DNA of 64,000 nucleotides from Dictyoglomus sp. NZ13-RE01 (GCA_002878375.1 NIRF01000001.1:124001-188000), one strand, 5' to 3'; counted from the stretch's first letter, positions 35,973 through 46,691 are shown. Notes: generated by a model not told the origin, from the sequence alone. A program made the numbers and translations.

Positions 35973-36933
35973 GGCTCTCACCTATATAACATTTTGCATA
36001 GTGTTCTTCTCCTTTTTTAAACATAGGAGGTTCTTTTACTCTACAGATATCCATTACATATTGACAGCGAGGATGGAATCTACAACCTTGAGGCGGATTG
36101 ATTAAACTTGGAGGAGATCCTGGAATAGATCTTAACTTTTTATCAGTTCTAAGAGTTGGTACACTATTTAAAAGCATCATAGTATAACCATGGGCTGGTC
36201 TACTATAAAATTCATCTGCAGGACTTATTTCTACAATCTCGCCAGCATACATAACTGCTACCCTATCTGCTAATTCACTTGTAGTAGCTATATCATGGGT
36301 TATAAAGATATAGCTTAAATTCAATTCTTTCTTGAGTACCTTTAAAAGATTCATAATATTTGCTTGAGTAATAATATCTAATGCAGAAGTGGGCTCATCA
36401 AGAATTACAATTTGAGGGTTTGTTATTAAAGCCATAGCTATGACAACTCTTTGCTTCATTCCTCCAGAAAGCTCAAAAGGATATCTTTCTGCAAAGGACT
36501 CAGATATTCCAACCAAACTAAGTATTTCTTTTGCTCTCTTATAGGCAGATTCTTTATCCATTCCCATATGTACAATCAATGGTTCTGCTACTTGATACAC
36601 TACCTTTAAAACAGGATTCAGAGAGTTCATTGCTCCTTGAAATACCATAGAGATTTTACTCCAACGAACATTTTTTCTAAAACTCTCCTCGTTTAGTGAT
36701 AGAATCTCTTGTCCATCTAAATATATTTCACCAGATACCTTCTCTAAATTTCTTGGAAATAATCTAATAATTCCTCTTGCTAAAGAGCTTTTCCCACAAC
36801 CTGACTCTCCTACTATAGCTAAGGTTTCACCTTTTCTTAATTCAAAACTAACATTTCTAACAGCTTCTAAACTTCCCTTTCTCGTCTTGTAAGAGAGTGT
36901 AAAATTATTTAGCTTTAAAAGTACTTCCTCCAT
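35965..36933 (-). CDS. Oligopeptide/dipeptide ABC transporter ATPase, OppD type
   Basis: 322-residue ATPase pairing with the OppF-type subunit. Walker A GESGCGKSS, LSGGMKQRV signature, Walker B IVILDEPTSALD, and the C-terminal INPPQGCRFHPRCQYVMDIC cysteine motif. AGGAG precedes the ATG. Member of a five-gene transport operon with OppA at its head. Confidence 0.94.
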   Translation of the reverse strand: MEEVLLKLNNFTLSYKTRKGSLEAVRNVSFELRKGETLAIVGESGCGKSSLARGIIRLFPRNLEKVSGEIYLDGQEILSLNEESFRKNVRWSKISMVFQGAMNSLNPVLKVVYQVAEPLIVHMGMDKESAYKRAKEILSLVGISESFAERYPFELSGGMKQRVVIAMALITNPQIVILDEPTSALDIITQANIMNLLKVLKKELNLSYIFITHDIATTSELADRVAVMYAGEIVEISPADEFYSRPAHGYTMMLLNSVPTLRTDKKLRSIPGSPPSLINPPQGCRFHPRCQYVMDICRVKEPPMFKKGEEHYAKCYIGESHE

Positions 36934-36945
36934 CTCTTTGCACTC

Positions 36946-38337
36946 CTATATCTCCTTTAGTTTTGGATTTACAATTCTATCAATGACAAAACCTAATAAT
37001 GAGAAGGAAATAGCAGTTAAAATTAAGAGAAATGATGGTTCAAGAACCCAATAATAATATCCTTTGTATAATGCTCCATTTTGAAAAGCATCCTCAATTA
37101 CTCTTCCCCATGTAGGTTGTGTTGGATCAAGAACACCAAAAAGAGAAAGAATTGCTTCCAAAAATACATAGGCAGGAATTGAAATTATAAGGCTTGGAAT
37201 TACTGGAGGAAGTATCTTTGGAATTATATATAAAAACACTATCCTCCAATTACTGGCACCATAAGCTTTTGCAGCCTCTATATAAGGAAGACTCTTCACT
37301 TGAAGTACTAATGCTCTCTGGGTTTTTACTGCAGACCCAAAAAGGCTTAAGAATATAAGAACAATTAATAGCTTCCAAAGGGTAAGTTTGTAAAATATAG
37401 ATATCATTATCATAAGGGGAAGGAAGGGAAGAACCATGTAAATCTCGGTGAGTCTTTGAATTAAAGAATCTACTTTTCCTCCAAACCAACCACTTATAGT
37501 TGCAAGAATTAAATGTAAAAAGGTAATACTAATAGAAGCACCTAAACCAAAAGAAAGGTCAAGGGGAGTTCCCCAAAGGAGTGCTAAATCTATTGGTCTT
37601 CTTATATGGTCTGTTCCTGCTATTCCATAAACCTTTCCATATATTATAGGTTCTATTTCAATCTCATCTTCATTATTACTAAATTCTACTTCAATATACA
37701 GGTTGTATCTACCTTTTTCTATATTAAGATTACCAGAGGTATCTACAAAAAGACCTCTCTGAACAGTTACAGGATATGTAGGATAATATCCTAACTTTGA
37801 TGTTAAATATTCTGTAAGTTTATTTTCAATGGAGGTCTCATTCGCTAAATATAAGGTATCATTTTCTCCTCTTAATCTATGCTCTATGAGTATAATCTTA
37901 TCTCCATTTGGTTTTCCCCAAAAAACCCTTAGTAGGGGAGGTTCACTTTTATAAGAGCTTTTTAAGAATATATTAAACTCAGATGGAAAATCATCATAAT
38001 TAAAATCAAAGGAATAAGCAAATTCTACCTTTTTTGGATTTTGTGAAATCACATTTATTTTAGCATCCTTTTCAGTAAGATGTATGTTTTTTGGAAGCTT
38101 TTTCCCTGTAAAGAATCCCCACCAAACAGGAAGAGCATTTCTTGGATTTTTTAGCCAAGCCTGACTATCATTCCATAGAGTGATAGCTTTGTCGTATGGA
38201 ATCGTAAAAACTGCATATAAAGTCAATATAATAAAGAAGGCAAAAATGAGTAAAGAAAATATTCCAGTCTTATACCTTAAAACTTCTTTTACTATTCCCT
38301 TTAAACTATAACTTGAAGTAAGTTCCATTTCATCCAT
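36946..38337 (-). CDS. Oligopeptide ABC transporter permease, OppC type, with large insert
   Basis: 463 residues against about 300 for normal OppC. The N-terminal helix (about 28-50) is followed by roughly 200 mostly polar residues (about 53-250), rich in beta-type sequence, before the remaining helices. The permease core is normal, with the EAA loop PYIEAAKAYGASNWRIVFLY. The insert replaces the short first periplasmic loop and may contact the long binding protein (inference). ATG at 38337 is chosen, six bases after GAGGTG; GTG three codons earlier lies in that site. Confidence 0.9.
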   Translation of the reverse strand: MDEMELTSSYSLKGIVKEVLRYKTGIFSLLIFAFFIILTLYAVFTIPYDKAITLWNDSQAWLKNPRNALPVWWGFFTGKKLPKNIHLTEKDAKINVISQNPKKVEFAYSFDFNYDDFPSEFNIFLKSSYKSEPPLLRVFWGKPNGDKIILIEHRLRGENDTLYLANETSIENKLTEYLTSKLGYYPTYPVTVQRGLFVDTSGNLNIEKGRYNLYIEVEFSNNEDEIEIEPIIYGKVYGIAGTDHIRRPIDLALLWGTPLDLSFGLGASISITFLHLILATISGWFGGKVDSLIQRLTEIYMVLPFLPLMIMISIFYKLTLWKLLIVLIFLSLFGSAVKTQRALVLQVKSLPYIEAAKAYGASNWRIVFLYIIPKILPPVIPSLIISIPAYVFLEAILSLFGVLDPTQPTWGRVIEDAFQNGALYKGYYYWVLEPSFLLILTAISFSLLGFVIDRIVNPKLKEI

Positions 38338-38347
38338 TTTTTTCACC

Positions 38348-39415
38348 TCATATTCTTACTCTTGGGTCAATAAGTGCATAGATAAAGTCCAATATTAAAA
38401 CAGTACCTGCTAAAAGATATGCATAAATGACAGTAACTCCAACAATTACAGGAGCATCAAATAGACCTATAGCACGAGAAAGAACCATACCGAGACCAGG
38501 CCAATTGAAAATGGATTCAGTAACAATAGCTCCCATCCATGAACTTATTACTGTTAAAGCAAAGTTTGTTATTATTGGTGGAAGGGCAGGGCGTAAGATA
38601 TATTTTCTTTCAATATCTTTTGCTGGAAGACCTTTTGCTTTTGCCACCTCTACATAATCCTCAGTTGAGAAAATGAGGAAGAAATTCCTCTCACTATAAA
38701 TCCCTAAGAATAGTGGACTTATTATCCATGCAGTTAAAGGAAGTATCATATGTTTAATTACACTTAAGGCGTATTCCCATGGAGTAGGAGGAGGTGGAAA
38801 ATCTACAAATCCACCAGGTGGAAGAATGTGGAGCCATGAATAAAAAATCATAATAAGGAATATTCCATAAAACCATCCTGGAATAACAGAGGTAGGAGAA
38901 AGGTATACTACTAATTTATCCCAAAAAGAACCGTACCTTCTTGATAATTTTAAGCCAAGATATAAGTTCAGGAAAAAGCTTATCACAGTAGCTGTTGTGA
39001 AAAGTAATATGGTAAGTGGGAGTCTCTCAAGAATTATATTTTTTACCTGCATAGAACCACTATCACTTGTCATATACATTGCGGTCCCTAAATTTAAAAC
39101 AATAGCATTCTTTAAGTGATATAAACTCCTTATAAGGAAAGGCTTATCTAAACCTCTCCTTTTTAATTCATTCCTTACTCTACTCTCTATGAGCCTTTGT
39201 TTTTGCTCTTCAGTAAATCCTCGGAGAGTTGGATCATCCTTGATACGCATTGCTACTTGCATTCTAATCTCTGTCTCTGCCATCTTATCTACGTATCCAC
39301 CAGCATTTGCAATAACAATAGTTAAATAGACAGAGATTACAACCGTTATAAAAAGTACGATAGCTCTTTTGCTGAAATACCTTAATATTTTTAATAGTCC
39401 TTCTATGGAACTCAA
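38348..39415 (-). CDS. Oligopeptide ABC transporter permease, OppB type
   Basis: 355-residue permease with an N-terminal helix (17-36), an extracytoplasmic segment (about 37-110) and five further helices. The ATPase-docking loop is DYVEVAKAKGLPAKDIERKY. A TAG stands in frame three codons upstream. TTG at 39415 directly abuts AGGAGG with no spacer, so the true start may be the in-frame ATA at 39406, nine bases after the site; no other usual start codon precedes the first helix. Confidence 0.92.
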   Translation of the reverse strand: MSSIEGLLKILRYFSKRAIVLFITVVISVYLTIVIANAGGYVDKMAETEIRMQVAMRIKDDPTLRGFTEEQKQRLIESRVRNELKRRGLDKPFLIRSLYHLKNAIVLNLGTAMYMTSDSGSMQVKNIILERLPLTILLFTTATVISFFLNLYLGLKLSRRYGSFWDKLVVYLSPTSVIPGWFYGIFLIMIFYSWLHILPPGGFVDFPPPPTPWEYALSVIKHMILPLTAWIISPLFLGIYSERNFFLIFSTEDYVEVAKAKGLPAKDIERKYILRPALPPIITNFALTVISSWMGAIVTESIFNWPGLGMVLSRAIGLFDAPVIVGVTVIYAYLLAGTVLILDFIYALIDPRVRI

Positions 39416-39452
39416 CCTCCTTTTCTATAAATTAATTTTATTCAAAAAAAAG

Positions 39453-39478
39453 ACCCAGGGAGGATATCCTCCCTGGGT
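39453..39478 (-). terminator. Intra-operon terminator after the OppA-type gene
   Basis: Perfect 26-base palindrome starting ACCCAGGGAGG, so a stem of about 11 bp with a tiny loop, followed on the minus strand by CTTTTTTTG. It lies 16 bases after the binding-protein stop and before the permease genes. Partial read-through would give much more binding protein than permease. Confidence 0.85.
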
Positions 39479-39493
39479 TAATATTATACTATT

Positions 39494-41602
39494 TTATTTC
39501 AAAAATTTAACATTCTTTAATAGAACTGTATGAGCAACTGTATCTGCCTTCTCTAAGTAGTAGGGACCATTACTTACCCAGAAGTGTTTGAATCTATTGT
39601 ACCAATTGCTGAGATTTTCATATCTTTCCTTAGCAGAACTTTCTGATACGTATTTCTTTACGAAGTTGGCAAAAGGTATGTATCCATCCTTTTGTGACTT
39701 ATCCAACATATCTTTTAATATAGGTAGGCTTGGACCACCAATATAGTTCATCCATTCAACCTTCTTTGCCTCCGCTTTATCTGCAGAGAAAGCAAGTTTA
39801 TCTTCCTCTTCTGCTCTTATTCCAATAGCAAGGTCATGCCATGGAGTAAGAGCGGAGCTTGTAGGCCATAAAGCGGTAAGTTCTGCATCTAACTCTGCAT
39901 AGTTTGTATAATACTCAATTACTAATGGATGTTCTTTAACTATTTTCCATGCTACAAAAGATTCTCTCCATGAATTGAAGTAATCAACATAACTTTCATC
40001 ATATAGCTTACTATCTTTGCTTGCTCTCTCAAATGGCAATATGAATTCCACAATATAATCCGCAAGACTTAAAACAGACCCATCATGATATTTCACTTTT
40101 CCTATTACGTCACCATAGTTAACCACAACCTTAACCTTTGCAGTTTTTACACCTGCTTCTCCTGCAGTAACCATTGTCTGTTTCTTTACATCCCAGCCAT
40201 ACCATGCATCAGATGGTACTGTAACAGTATTTACCTTCTTGAATTTTAACCAGTCAGAACCTTTATTTGGGAAGGTTGGAACTTCAGAGCTCACAGTAAG
40301 ATCTGCACTTTCAATTCCAAGAAGTATAGGAAGTCCATTATATGGATGATAGATCCAATTTCTTCCAAAAGTTGCTTCCCAGAAAATGGTATCATATACC
40401 CAATTGGAGCCTGCTACTGGGTTCCATGGGTCAATAATTACTTCTGCCATTCCTGCCTTAACACTTCCGCCCTCTTTTCCAGCAATTCTTAAAGTATATG
40501 GCCATACTCTTGCGGAATTACCACCAGCATAATCTACTGCAATATCAATATTCTTTCTTCTTGCCCAAGCTGCCTTCTGATCTATCAAGAAGACTCTTAC
40601 TGAATCCTTTAGACAAAGCTTTAAAGCTTTTCTCATTAAGTAGTTTCTTTCCGCTAAGCTCTTAAATGTTCTTTGAGCAAGCTTGTTTGCAACATCTCTA
40701 AATTCCTTGTCGGGTTTATAAGCTCTCCAAAGAGGAGAATAGGACATAGGAGAGTCTGGTAAATAGAAGAATTGGAAGTTATCAGACATATCTCTTGCAA
40801 GAACTGTTGTAATCCAACCACCGGTATATATATCCCATTGTCCTTCTGCAGGGTCTCCCCTTACCCATAGAGGAGATGCCTCACGAGAAGTTTTATACAT
40901 TCTTTCTACTGTAAATCCTAATTTTTCAAGTTGTGTTGAAACATAATCTCCTATTTGCTTTCTCCTATCCTCAGTTCTTATTATGAATTTTACAGTAACT
41001 GGCTTATCTTTATAATACCACTTTCCTCCTTTAAGCTCTGCACCCATCTTTTTCATTTCATCAGAGATAATCTTTTTTCCTTTTTCAAAGTCATACTTAT
41101 ACAAGCTCTCTAACTGTTGTATTGTATCTTTATACCTTTCATACTCTGGGAATCCTTTATTTAATGGCAAAAGTTTTGGTTCTGCAAGTCCGCCCATAAT
41201 TTCGTCCACAATGTATTGTCTATCTATTACAATATTCATTGCCTCTCTTATCTTCTTGTTGCTGAATGGATTCAATCTTCCATCCTTGTATGTGGGTCCT
41301 ACAGGGTTAAATGTTAGCTCATAGTAAAGTCCAAAGGATGTTCCATATGTGAGATTTGGATCCTCTTTTACTCTTCTGAAAAGCTGTGGATCACTAATTT
41401 CATTGAAATATATATCTATATCGCCTTTGGATAACATTTCAACGGCTTTTGCCAAGTCTTTTTCTGGTACAAAGGCTATTTGATCTAACCAACCATTTTT
41501 ATTTACCTGAACCGTTTGGGCTGATGAGGAGAAAACAAGTAAAGAAAGTAGAACTAAAACAATAGCTATGGAGATTTTTGGACCCTTAAGCCCTTTCCAC
41601 AT
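39494..41602 (-). CDS. Oligopeptide-type extracellular solute-binding protein, family 5
   Basis: 702-residue binding protein, longer than the usual 520-600. Residues 1-28 form a Sec signal ending SSSAQ with no lipobox Cys. Family-5 features include NPFSNKKIREAMNIVIDRQYIV and GDPAEGQWDIYTGGW. GGAGGTGAT sits seven bases before the ATG, and a near-consensus promoter lies at 41640-41668. In thermophiles this family often binds oligosaccharides rather than peptides, so the ligand is open. Confidence 0.9.
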   Translation of the reverse strand: MWKGLKGPKISIAIVLVLLSLLVFSSSAQTVQVNKNGWLDQIAFVPEKDLAKAVEMLSKGDIDIYFNEISDPQLFRRVKEDPNLTYGTSFGLYYELTFNPVGPTYKDGRLNPFSNKKIREAMNIVIDRQYIVDEIMGGLAEPKLLPLNKGFPEYERYKDTIQQLESLYKYDFEKGKKIISDEMKKMGAELKGGKWYYKDKPVTVKFIIRTEDRRKQIGDYVSTQLEKLGFTVERMYKTSREASPLWVRGDPAEGQWDIYTGGWITTVLARDMSDNFQFFYLPDSPMSYSPLWRAYKPDKEFRDVANKLAQRTFKSLAERNYLMRKALKLCLKDSVRVFLIDQKAAWARRKNIDIAVDYAGGNSARVWPYTLRIAGKEGGSVKAGMAEVIIDPWNPVAGSNWVYDTIFWEATFGRNWIYHPYNGLPILLGIESADLTVSSEVPTFPNKGSDWLKFKKVNTVTVPSDAWYGWDVKKQTMVTAGEAGVKTAKVKVVVNYGDVIGKVKYHDGSVLSLADYIVEFILPFERASKDSKLYDESYVDYFNSWRESFVAWKIVKEHPLVIEYYTNYAELDAELTALWPTSSALTPWHDLAIGIRAEEEDKLAFSADKAEAKKVEWMNYIGGPSLPILKDMLDKSQKDGYIPFANFVKKYVSESSAKERYENLSNWYNRFKHFWVSNGPYYLEKADTVAHTVLLKNVKFLK

Positions 41603-41639
41603 AAATCATATCACCTCCAAGGATTTAATTTTGATTTTT

Positions 41640-41668
41640 ATCATACTAACTAACAAAATATTTGTCAA
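41640..41668 (-). promoter_or_regulatory. Promoter of the oligopeptide-type transporter operon
   Basis: On the minus strand: TTGACA (41668-41663), exactly 17 bases, TATGAT (41645-41640). The start near 41632 leaves a leader of about 30 bases with a perfect ribosome site. Its -35 box is only about 10 bases from the -35 of the divergent tRNA promoter. Confidence 0.75.
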
Positions 41669-41678
41669 TCCTGTAAGC

Positions 41679-41706
41679 TTGACAAAAATTAAAAAAAACA
41701 TATACT
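41679..41706 (+). promoter_or_regulatory. Promoter of the tRNA cluster
   Basis: TTGACA (41679-41684), a 16-base A-rich spacer, TATACT (41701-41706). The start would be near 41713, about 10 bases before tRNA-Gly. Confidence 0.75.
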
Positions 41707-41722
41707 AAAAGTAGTTTTTGAT

Positions 41723-41797
41723 GCGGGTGTAGCTCAGAGGTAGAGCATCGGCTTCCCAAGCCGAGGGTCGCGGGTTCAAATCCCGTCGCCCGCTCCA
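41723..41797 (+). tRNA. tRNA-Gly (CCC)
   Basis: Cloverleaf with 7-bp acceptor stem (GCGGGTG with CGCCCGC), D-loop AGCTCAGAGGTAGAGC, anticodon loop TTCCCAA giving anticodon CCC, and T-arm GGGTTCAAATCCC. The CCA end is encoded. First of three tandem tRNAs. Confidence 0.96.
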
Positions 41798-41805
41798 AAA
41801 TAAAA

Positions 41806-41881
41806 GGCGGCGTCGCCAAGTGGCTAAGGCAGGAGATTGCAAATCTCCCATTCCCCGGTTCGAGTCCGGGCGCCGCCTCCA
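41806..41881 (+). tRNA. tRNA-Cys (GCA)
   Basis: Acceptor stem GGCGGCG/CGCCGCC, anticodon stem GGAGA/TCTCC with loop TTGCAAA giving GCA, and T-arm CGGTTCGAGTCCG. CCA is encoded. Eight bases after tRNA-Gly. Confidence 0.96.
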
Positions 41882-41887
41882 AAAAGT

Positions 41888-41962
41888 GGGGCTGTGGCGC
41901 AGAGGGAGCGCGCTTCCATGGCACGGAAGAGGTCGGGGGTTCAAGTCCCCCCAGCTCCACCA
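41888..41962 (+). tRNA. tRNA-Ala (GGC)
   Basis: Acceptor stem GGGGCTG/CAGCTCC has the G3-U70 wobble pair that marks alanine tRNAs. Anticodon stem CTTCC/GGAAG with loop ATGGCAC gives GGC. CCA is encoded. Ends 25 bases before the next protein gene. Confidence 0.95.
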
Positions 41963-41987
41963 AAAATTTTAAATCAGGGAGAGAAAA

Positions 41988-42674
41988 ATGAGACTCTTCC
42001 TTTTTTTATTATTAATAATATTAATTTTTTCCTTTACTTGGGCGGAAGATACCAACCTATTATTAAAGGTTGCTCAAGAACAGGAGAATATTTTTTGGCA
42101 AAACAAAGAGAATTCATATATATCCTGGAATATTGCAGTAGATAATTATACAAAGTTATATCAGGTTTATAATAACACAAAATTACAAGAAAAATTAGTA
42201 AGACTACATATAGAAGGAGCTTTAATAAACAAAAAGAATCTAAACTTTTTTAACTTTCATTATGGTTATTCAACAAATTATCCCTTGAAGGTAATTTTAC
42301 TGAACTTAAAAGATTATCCTAAATTTGATCTACCTATCTTTAATAAAACTATCCCTTTCTTTATAACAATTCAAAACCTTGGCGATAAAGATCTTGATTT
42401 AAACAAAACGAAATTTTACTTAGAAAATGTGTCTGGAGGGCAAGAAGTTTTATTAAATAATGAGCAAATCTATAGAGATCTATTAAAAGAAAGTGTTCCA
42501 GCCATCCCTATAAACAAAGTTCTGAAAGCAAAAGACAGTTTTTCATTTATAATCATATTTAGTTATAATAATAGGGCACCAAAGATACTTAGAATTGAAA
42601 ATGGAAATACCCAATTAAATGTTATATTTTTTGAGAATATAATTTTAATTGATCCAAATTCTACCACAGGATAA
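41988..42674 (+). CDS. Exported protein of unknown function
   Basis: 228 residues. Residues 1-19 form a Sec signal (MRLFLFLLLIILIFSFTWA-E). The rest is polar with a helical first part (20-85) and a beta-rich second part (about 100-215, LKVILLNLKDYPKF, FFITIQNLGDKDLD) that recalls an Ig-like or transglutaminase-associated fold but matches no family I know. GGGAGAG precedes the ATG. It lies between three tRNAs and nfnAB and may be co-transcribed with both. Confidence 0.75.
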   Translation: MRLFLFLLLIILIFSFTWAEDTNLLLKVAQEQENIFWQNKENSYISWNIAVDNYTKLYQVYNNTKLQEKLVRLHIEGALINKKNLNFFNFHYGYSTNYPLKVILLNLKDYPKFDLPIFNKTIPFFITIQNLGDKDLDLNKTKFYLENVSGGQEVLLNNEQIYRDLLKESVPAIPINKVLKAKDSFSFIIIFSYNNRAPKILRIENGNTQLNVIFFENIILIDPNSTTG

Positions 42675-42696
42675 TTTATAAAGGGGGTAAATTTAA

Positions 42697-44917
<2,221 letters not shown>

Positions 44918-44931
44918 GCTTAGGTGATCCC

Positions 44932-45177
44932 ATGAAGAAGAAATATTCATCCGCTCTAAGAAGAATTGAGGGACAGATAAGAGGAATAGAAAGAATGATA
45001 GAAGAGGGGAGGGACTGTAAGGAGATAATATCTCAGATATCCGCAGTTAGATCCGCATTGAAAAGAGTTGGTATACTTATTATAGAAGAACATGCAAAAA
45101 GTTGTGTATTAAGGAATGACGAAAATCTTGAAGAAGAACTTCATAATCTCTTGAAAGACTTGCAATCTCTTTTGTAA
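44932..45177 (+). CDS. csoR: CsoR/DUF156-family metal-sensing repressor
   Basis: 81-residue helical repressor. The Cys-His-Cys copper triad of CsoR is present with correct spacing: Cys in RDCKEI, His 25 residues later and Cys four after it (EEHAKSC). The N-terminal RRIEGQIRGIERMIEEGRDC is the DNA-binding signature. This pattern favours Cu(I) over the sulfur-sensing CstR type, which lacks the His. No copper pump gene is adjacent, so its targets are elsewhere or are nfnAB (open). Good GGTGAT site before the ATG. Confidence 0.88.
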   Translation: MKKKYSSALRRIEGQIRGIERMIEEGRDCKEIISQISAVRSALKRVGILIIEEHAKSCVLRNDENLEEELHNLLKDLQSLL

Positions 45178-45197
45178 TTAAATATAATGAAGTATGG

Positions 45198-45274
45198 GCG
45201 CCCGTAGCTCAACTGGATAGAGCGGCGGACTACGAATCCGTAGGTTAGAGGTTCAAGTCCTCTCGGGCGCACCA
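45198..45274 (+). tRNA. tRNA-Arg (ACG)
   Basis: 77-base cloverleaf. Acceptor GCGCCCG/CGGGCGC, D-arm AGCTCAACTGGATAGAGC, anticodon loop CTACGAA giving ACG (A34 is normally edited to inosine), T-arm AGGTTCAAGTCCT, encoded CCA. It lies alone between csoR and an exported-protein gene. Confidence 0.96.
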
Positions 45275-45294
45275 TATTCATAAGGGAGGGATCA

Positions 45295-45858
45295 ATGAAA
45301 AGAAAAATTTTATTAGCTCTCCTCATACTTTTTTTAACAAATCCATCTTTTGCAGGTACATGGGGCTATTCCCTTCAAGAAAATTCATATAATTATATTA
45401 CTTTTTTGGATGCAGGCTTTATTTTTTCACCTTTCTCTCCTTATATCCTTTTAAATTATGCAGTTGATAAAAATATGGTTATTTGGGGCGGAATTCATGA
45501 CTCACTTCGTTTTGGGGGAAATCTAAAACTATATCCAAATTTAGCTTTAGGAATAGAGCACAGAAATAACCAAAATTATTTTGAGATTTTAGTACCATTC
45601 CTTTTAGAGAAGCTTAAAGGTGGAGTTCAATTAAATATTGGTGCTTTAGGTAATAGTGATGTTAATTTAGAAGGAGCATTCTCTTATCCTATTAATAATT
45701 ATGTAACGGTTGGTGGATATTTCTTATTTCCTTTTAAAGAAGCAGGAAAAGTATTAATTTTTGGCAGATACTACTTCAAAGATTTTTATATTACTTTAGC
45801 TTTGGATGGTAATTCCTTTTCTTTAAGTATCCTTAAATATTTAAAATTTAAAAAGTAA
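45295..45858 (+). CDS. Exported beta-rich protein, possible small outer-membrane barrel
   Basis: 187 residues with a Sec signal (1-20, ending SFA-G). The mature part alternates hydrophobic and polar residues in about ten short strands separated by turns rich in N, G and D (GGNLKLYPNLALGIEH, VTVGGYFLFPF). This looks like a small beta-barrel or autotransporter-like strand set. No family recognised. The ribosome site AGGGAGGG is good. If it is an outer-membrane protein it supports a two-membrane envelope. Confidence 0.65.
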   Translation: MKRKILLALLILFLTNPSFAGTWGYSLQENSYNYITFLDAGFIFSPFSPYILLNYAVDKNMVIWGGIHDSLRFGGNLKLYPNLALGIEHRNNQNYFEILVPFLLEKLKGGVQLNIGALGNSDVNLEGAFSYPINNYVTVGGYFLFPFKEAGKVLIFGRYYFKDFYITLALDGNSFSLSILKYLKFKK

Positions 45859-45871
45859 GGAGAGATGAAAA

Positions 45872-46690
45872 TTGCCATTAACAGGTAATTTAAGAGAATT
45901 TGATTTGGCATCTTTAATTCAGTTTATTAGTGGAAAGGGTGAAACGGGAACTTTAGTAATTCAAAGAAGTTATAGAAAGGGAAATATATATTTCAAAGGC
46001 GGAAGGGTGATACATGCTCAAGCAGGAAATATCTTTGGAATGGAAGCTTTTTTGGAGCTTTTTACCTGAAATGAAGGAAGTTTTGAATTTCAATCAGGAA
46101 ACCTTCCAGACGTACCAACTACCATTGATTTTTCTCCAGAAGGATTGATTTTAGAGGCTGCAAGGATTACTGATGAATGGAACGAAAAGAAAAAACAACT
46201 TAAATCTTTAACCGTAGTTCCCTATTTTGTGAGACCAGAATTTGCAGTGCCTTCCGCTGTGCAAGTCTTACTTCTTAGGAAGAAACCAGAAACTATGACT
46301 CAAGAAGAGAAAGAAAGATTTGTACTTTCAAATATTGATGGGAGAAGAGATTTTGCTACTATTGCAAGAATGAGTAGTGTACCGACCCTTATGGCAATTG
46401 ATGTTGTACTGCAAAATATTAATCAAGGGAGATTAGCAATAAGAGAATTAGTAGACCTACAAGAGATTGTTCCTGAACTTACTGGAAATGTATCATCCCC
46501 TAATCCTGCTACCCAGAAAATGATTAAAGCTATTGACGGAAGGAGAAATTTAGAGGAAATACTATTGGAAATTGAAGAAGAAAGAGGTAAAATTATCCCG
46601 GAATTTGTAAACTTAGTGAAAGGTAGAAGAATAAGATTATTGAAAGGAAGTGAACATTTAACAAGATTAGAACAGGAGAGGTTATATTGA
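45872..46690 (+). CDS. DUF4388 (PATAN)-like protein, frame interrupted by TGA
   Basis: A single frame from TTG 45872 to 46690 except for TGA at 46067-46069. Before it: the PATAN start MPLTGNLREFDLASLIQFI and GTLVIQ...GNIYFKGGRVIHAQ. After it, in the same frame: NEGSFEFQSGNLPD. The TGA stands where DUF4388 proteins normally have Trp (LFTW-NEGSFEF, from memory). The remaining 180 residues hold two repeats beginning IDGRR, probably winged-helix modules. Either a nonsense mutation of TGG, a sequence error, or UGA read-through. DUF4388 proteins act in polarity or two-component output; the role here is unknown. Confidence 0.75.
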
Positions 46691-46691
46691 T

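Noticed and set aside
41723-41962. tRNA cluster as an integration site
   Set aside because: I found no partial tRNA duplicate or integrase gene nearby; flanking genes are ordinary.
41646-41963. Open frames antisense to the three tRNAs, with GLEPPTSS-like and similar peptides
   Set aside because: They are reverse complements of tRNA genes; such frames are a well-known false annotation. The same applies to the frame antisense to tRNA-Arg at 45141-45326.
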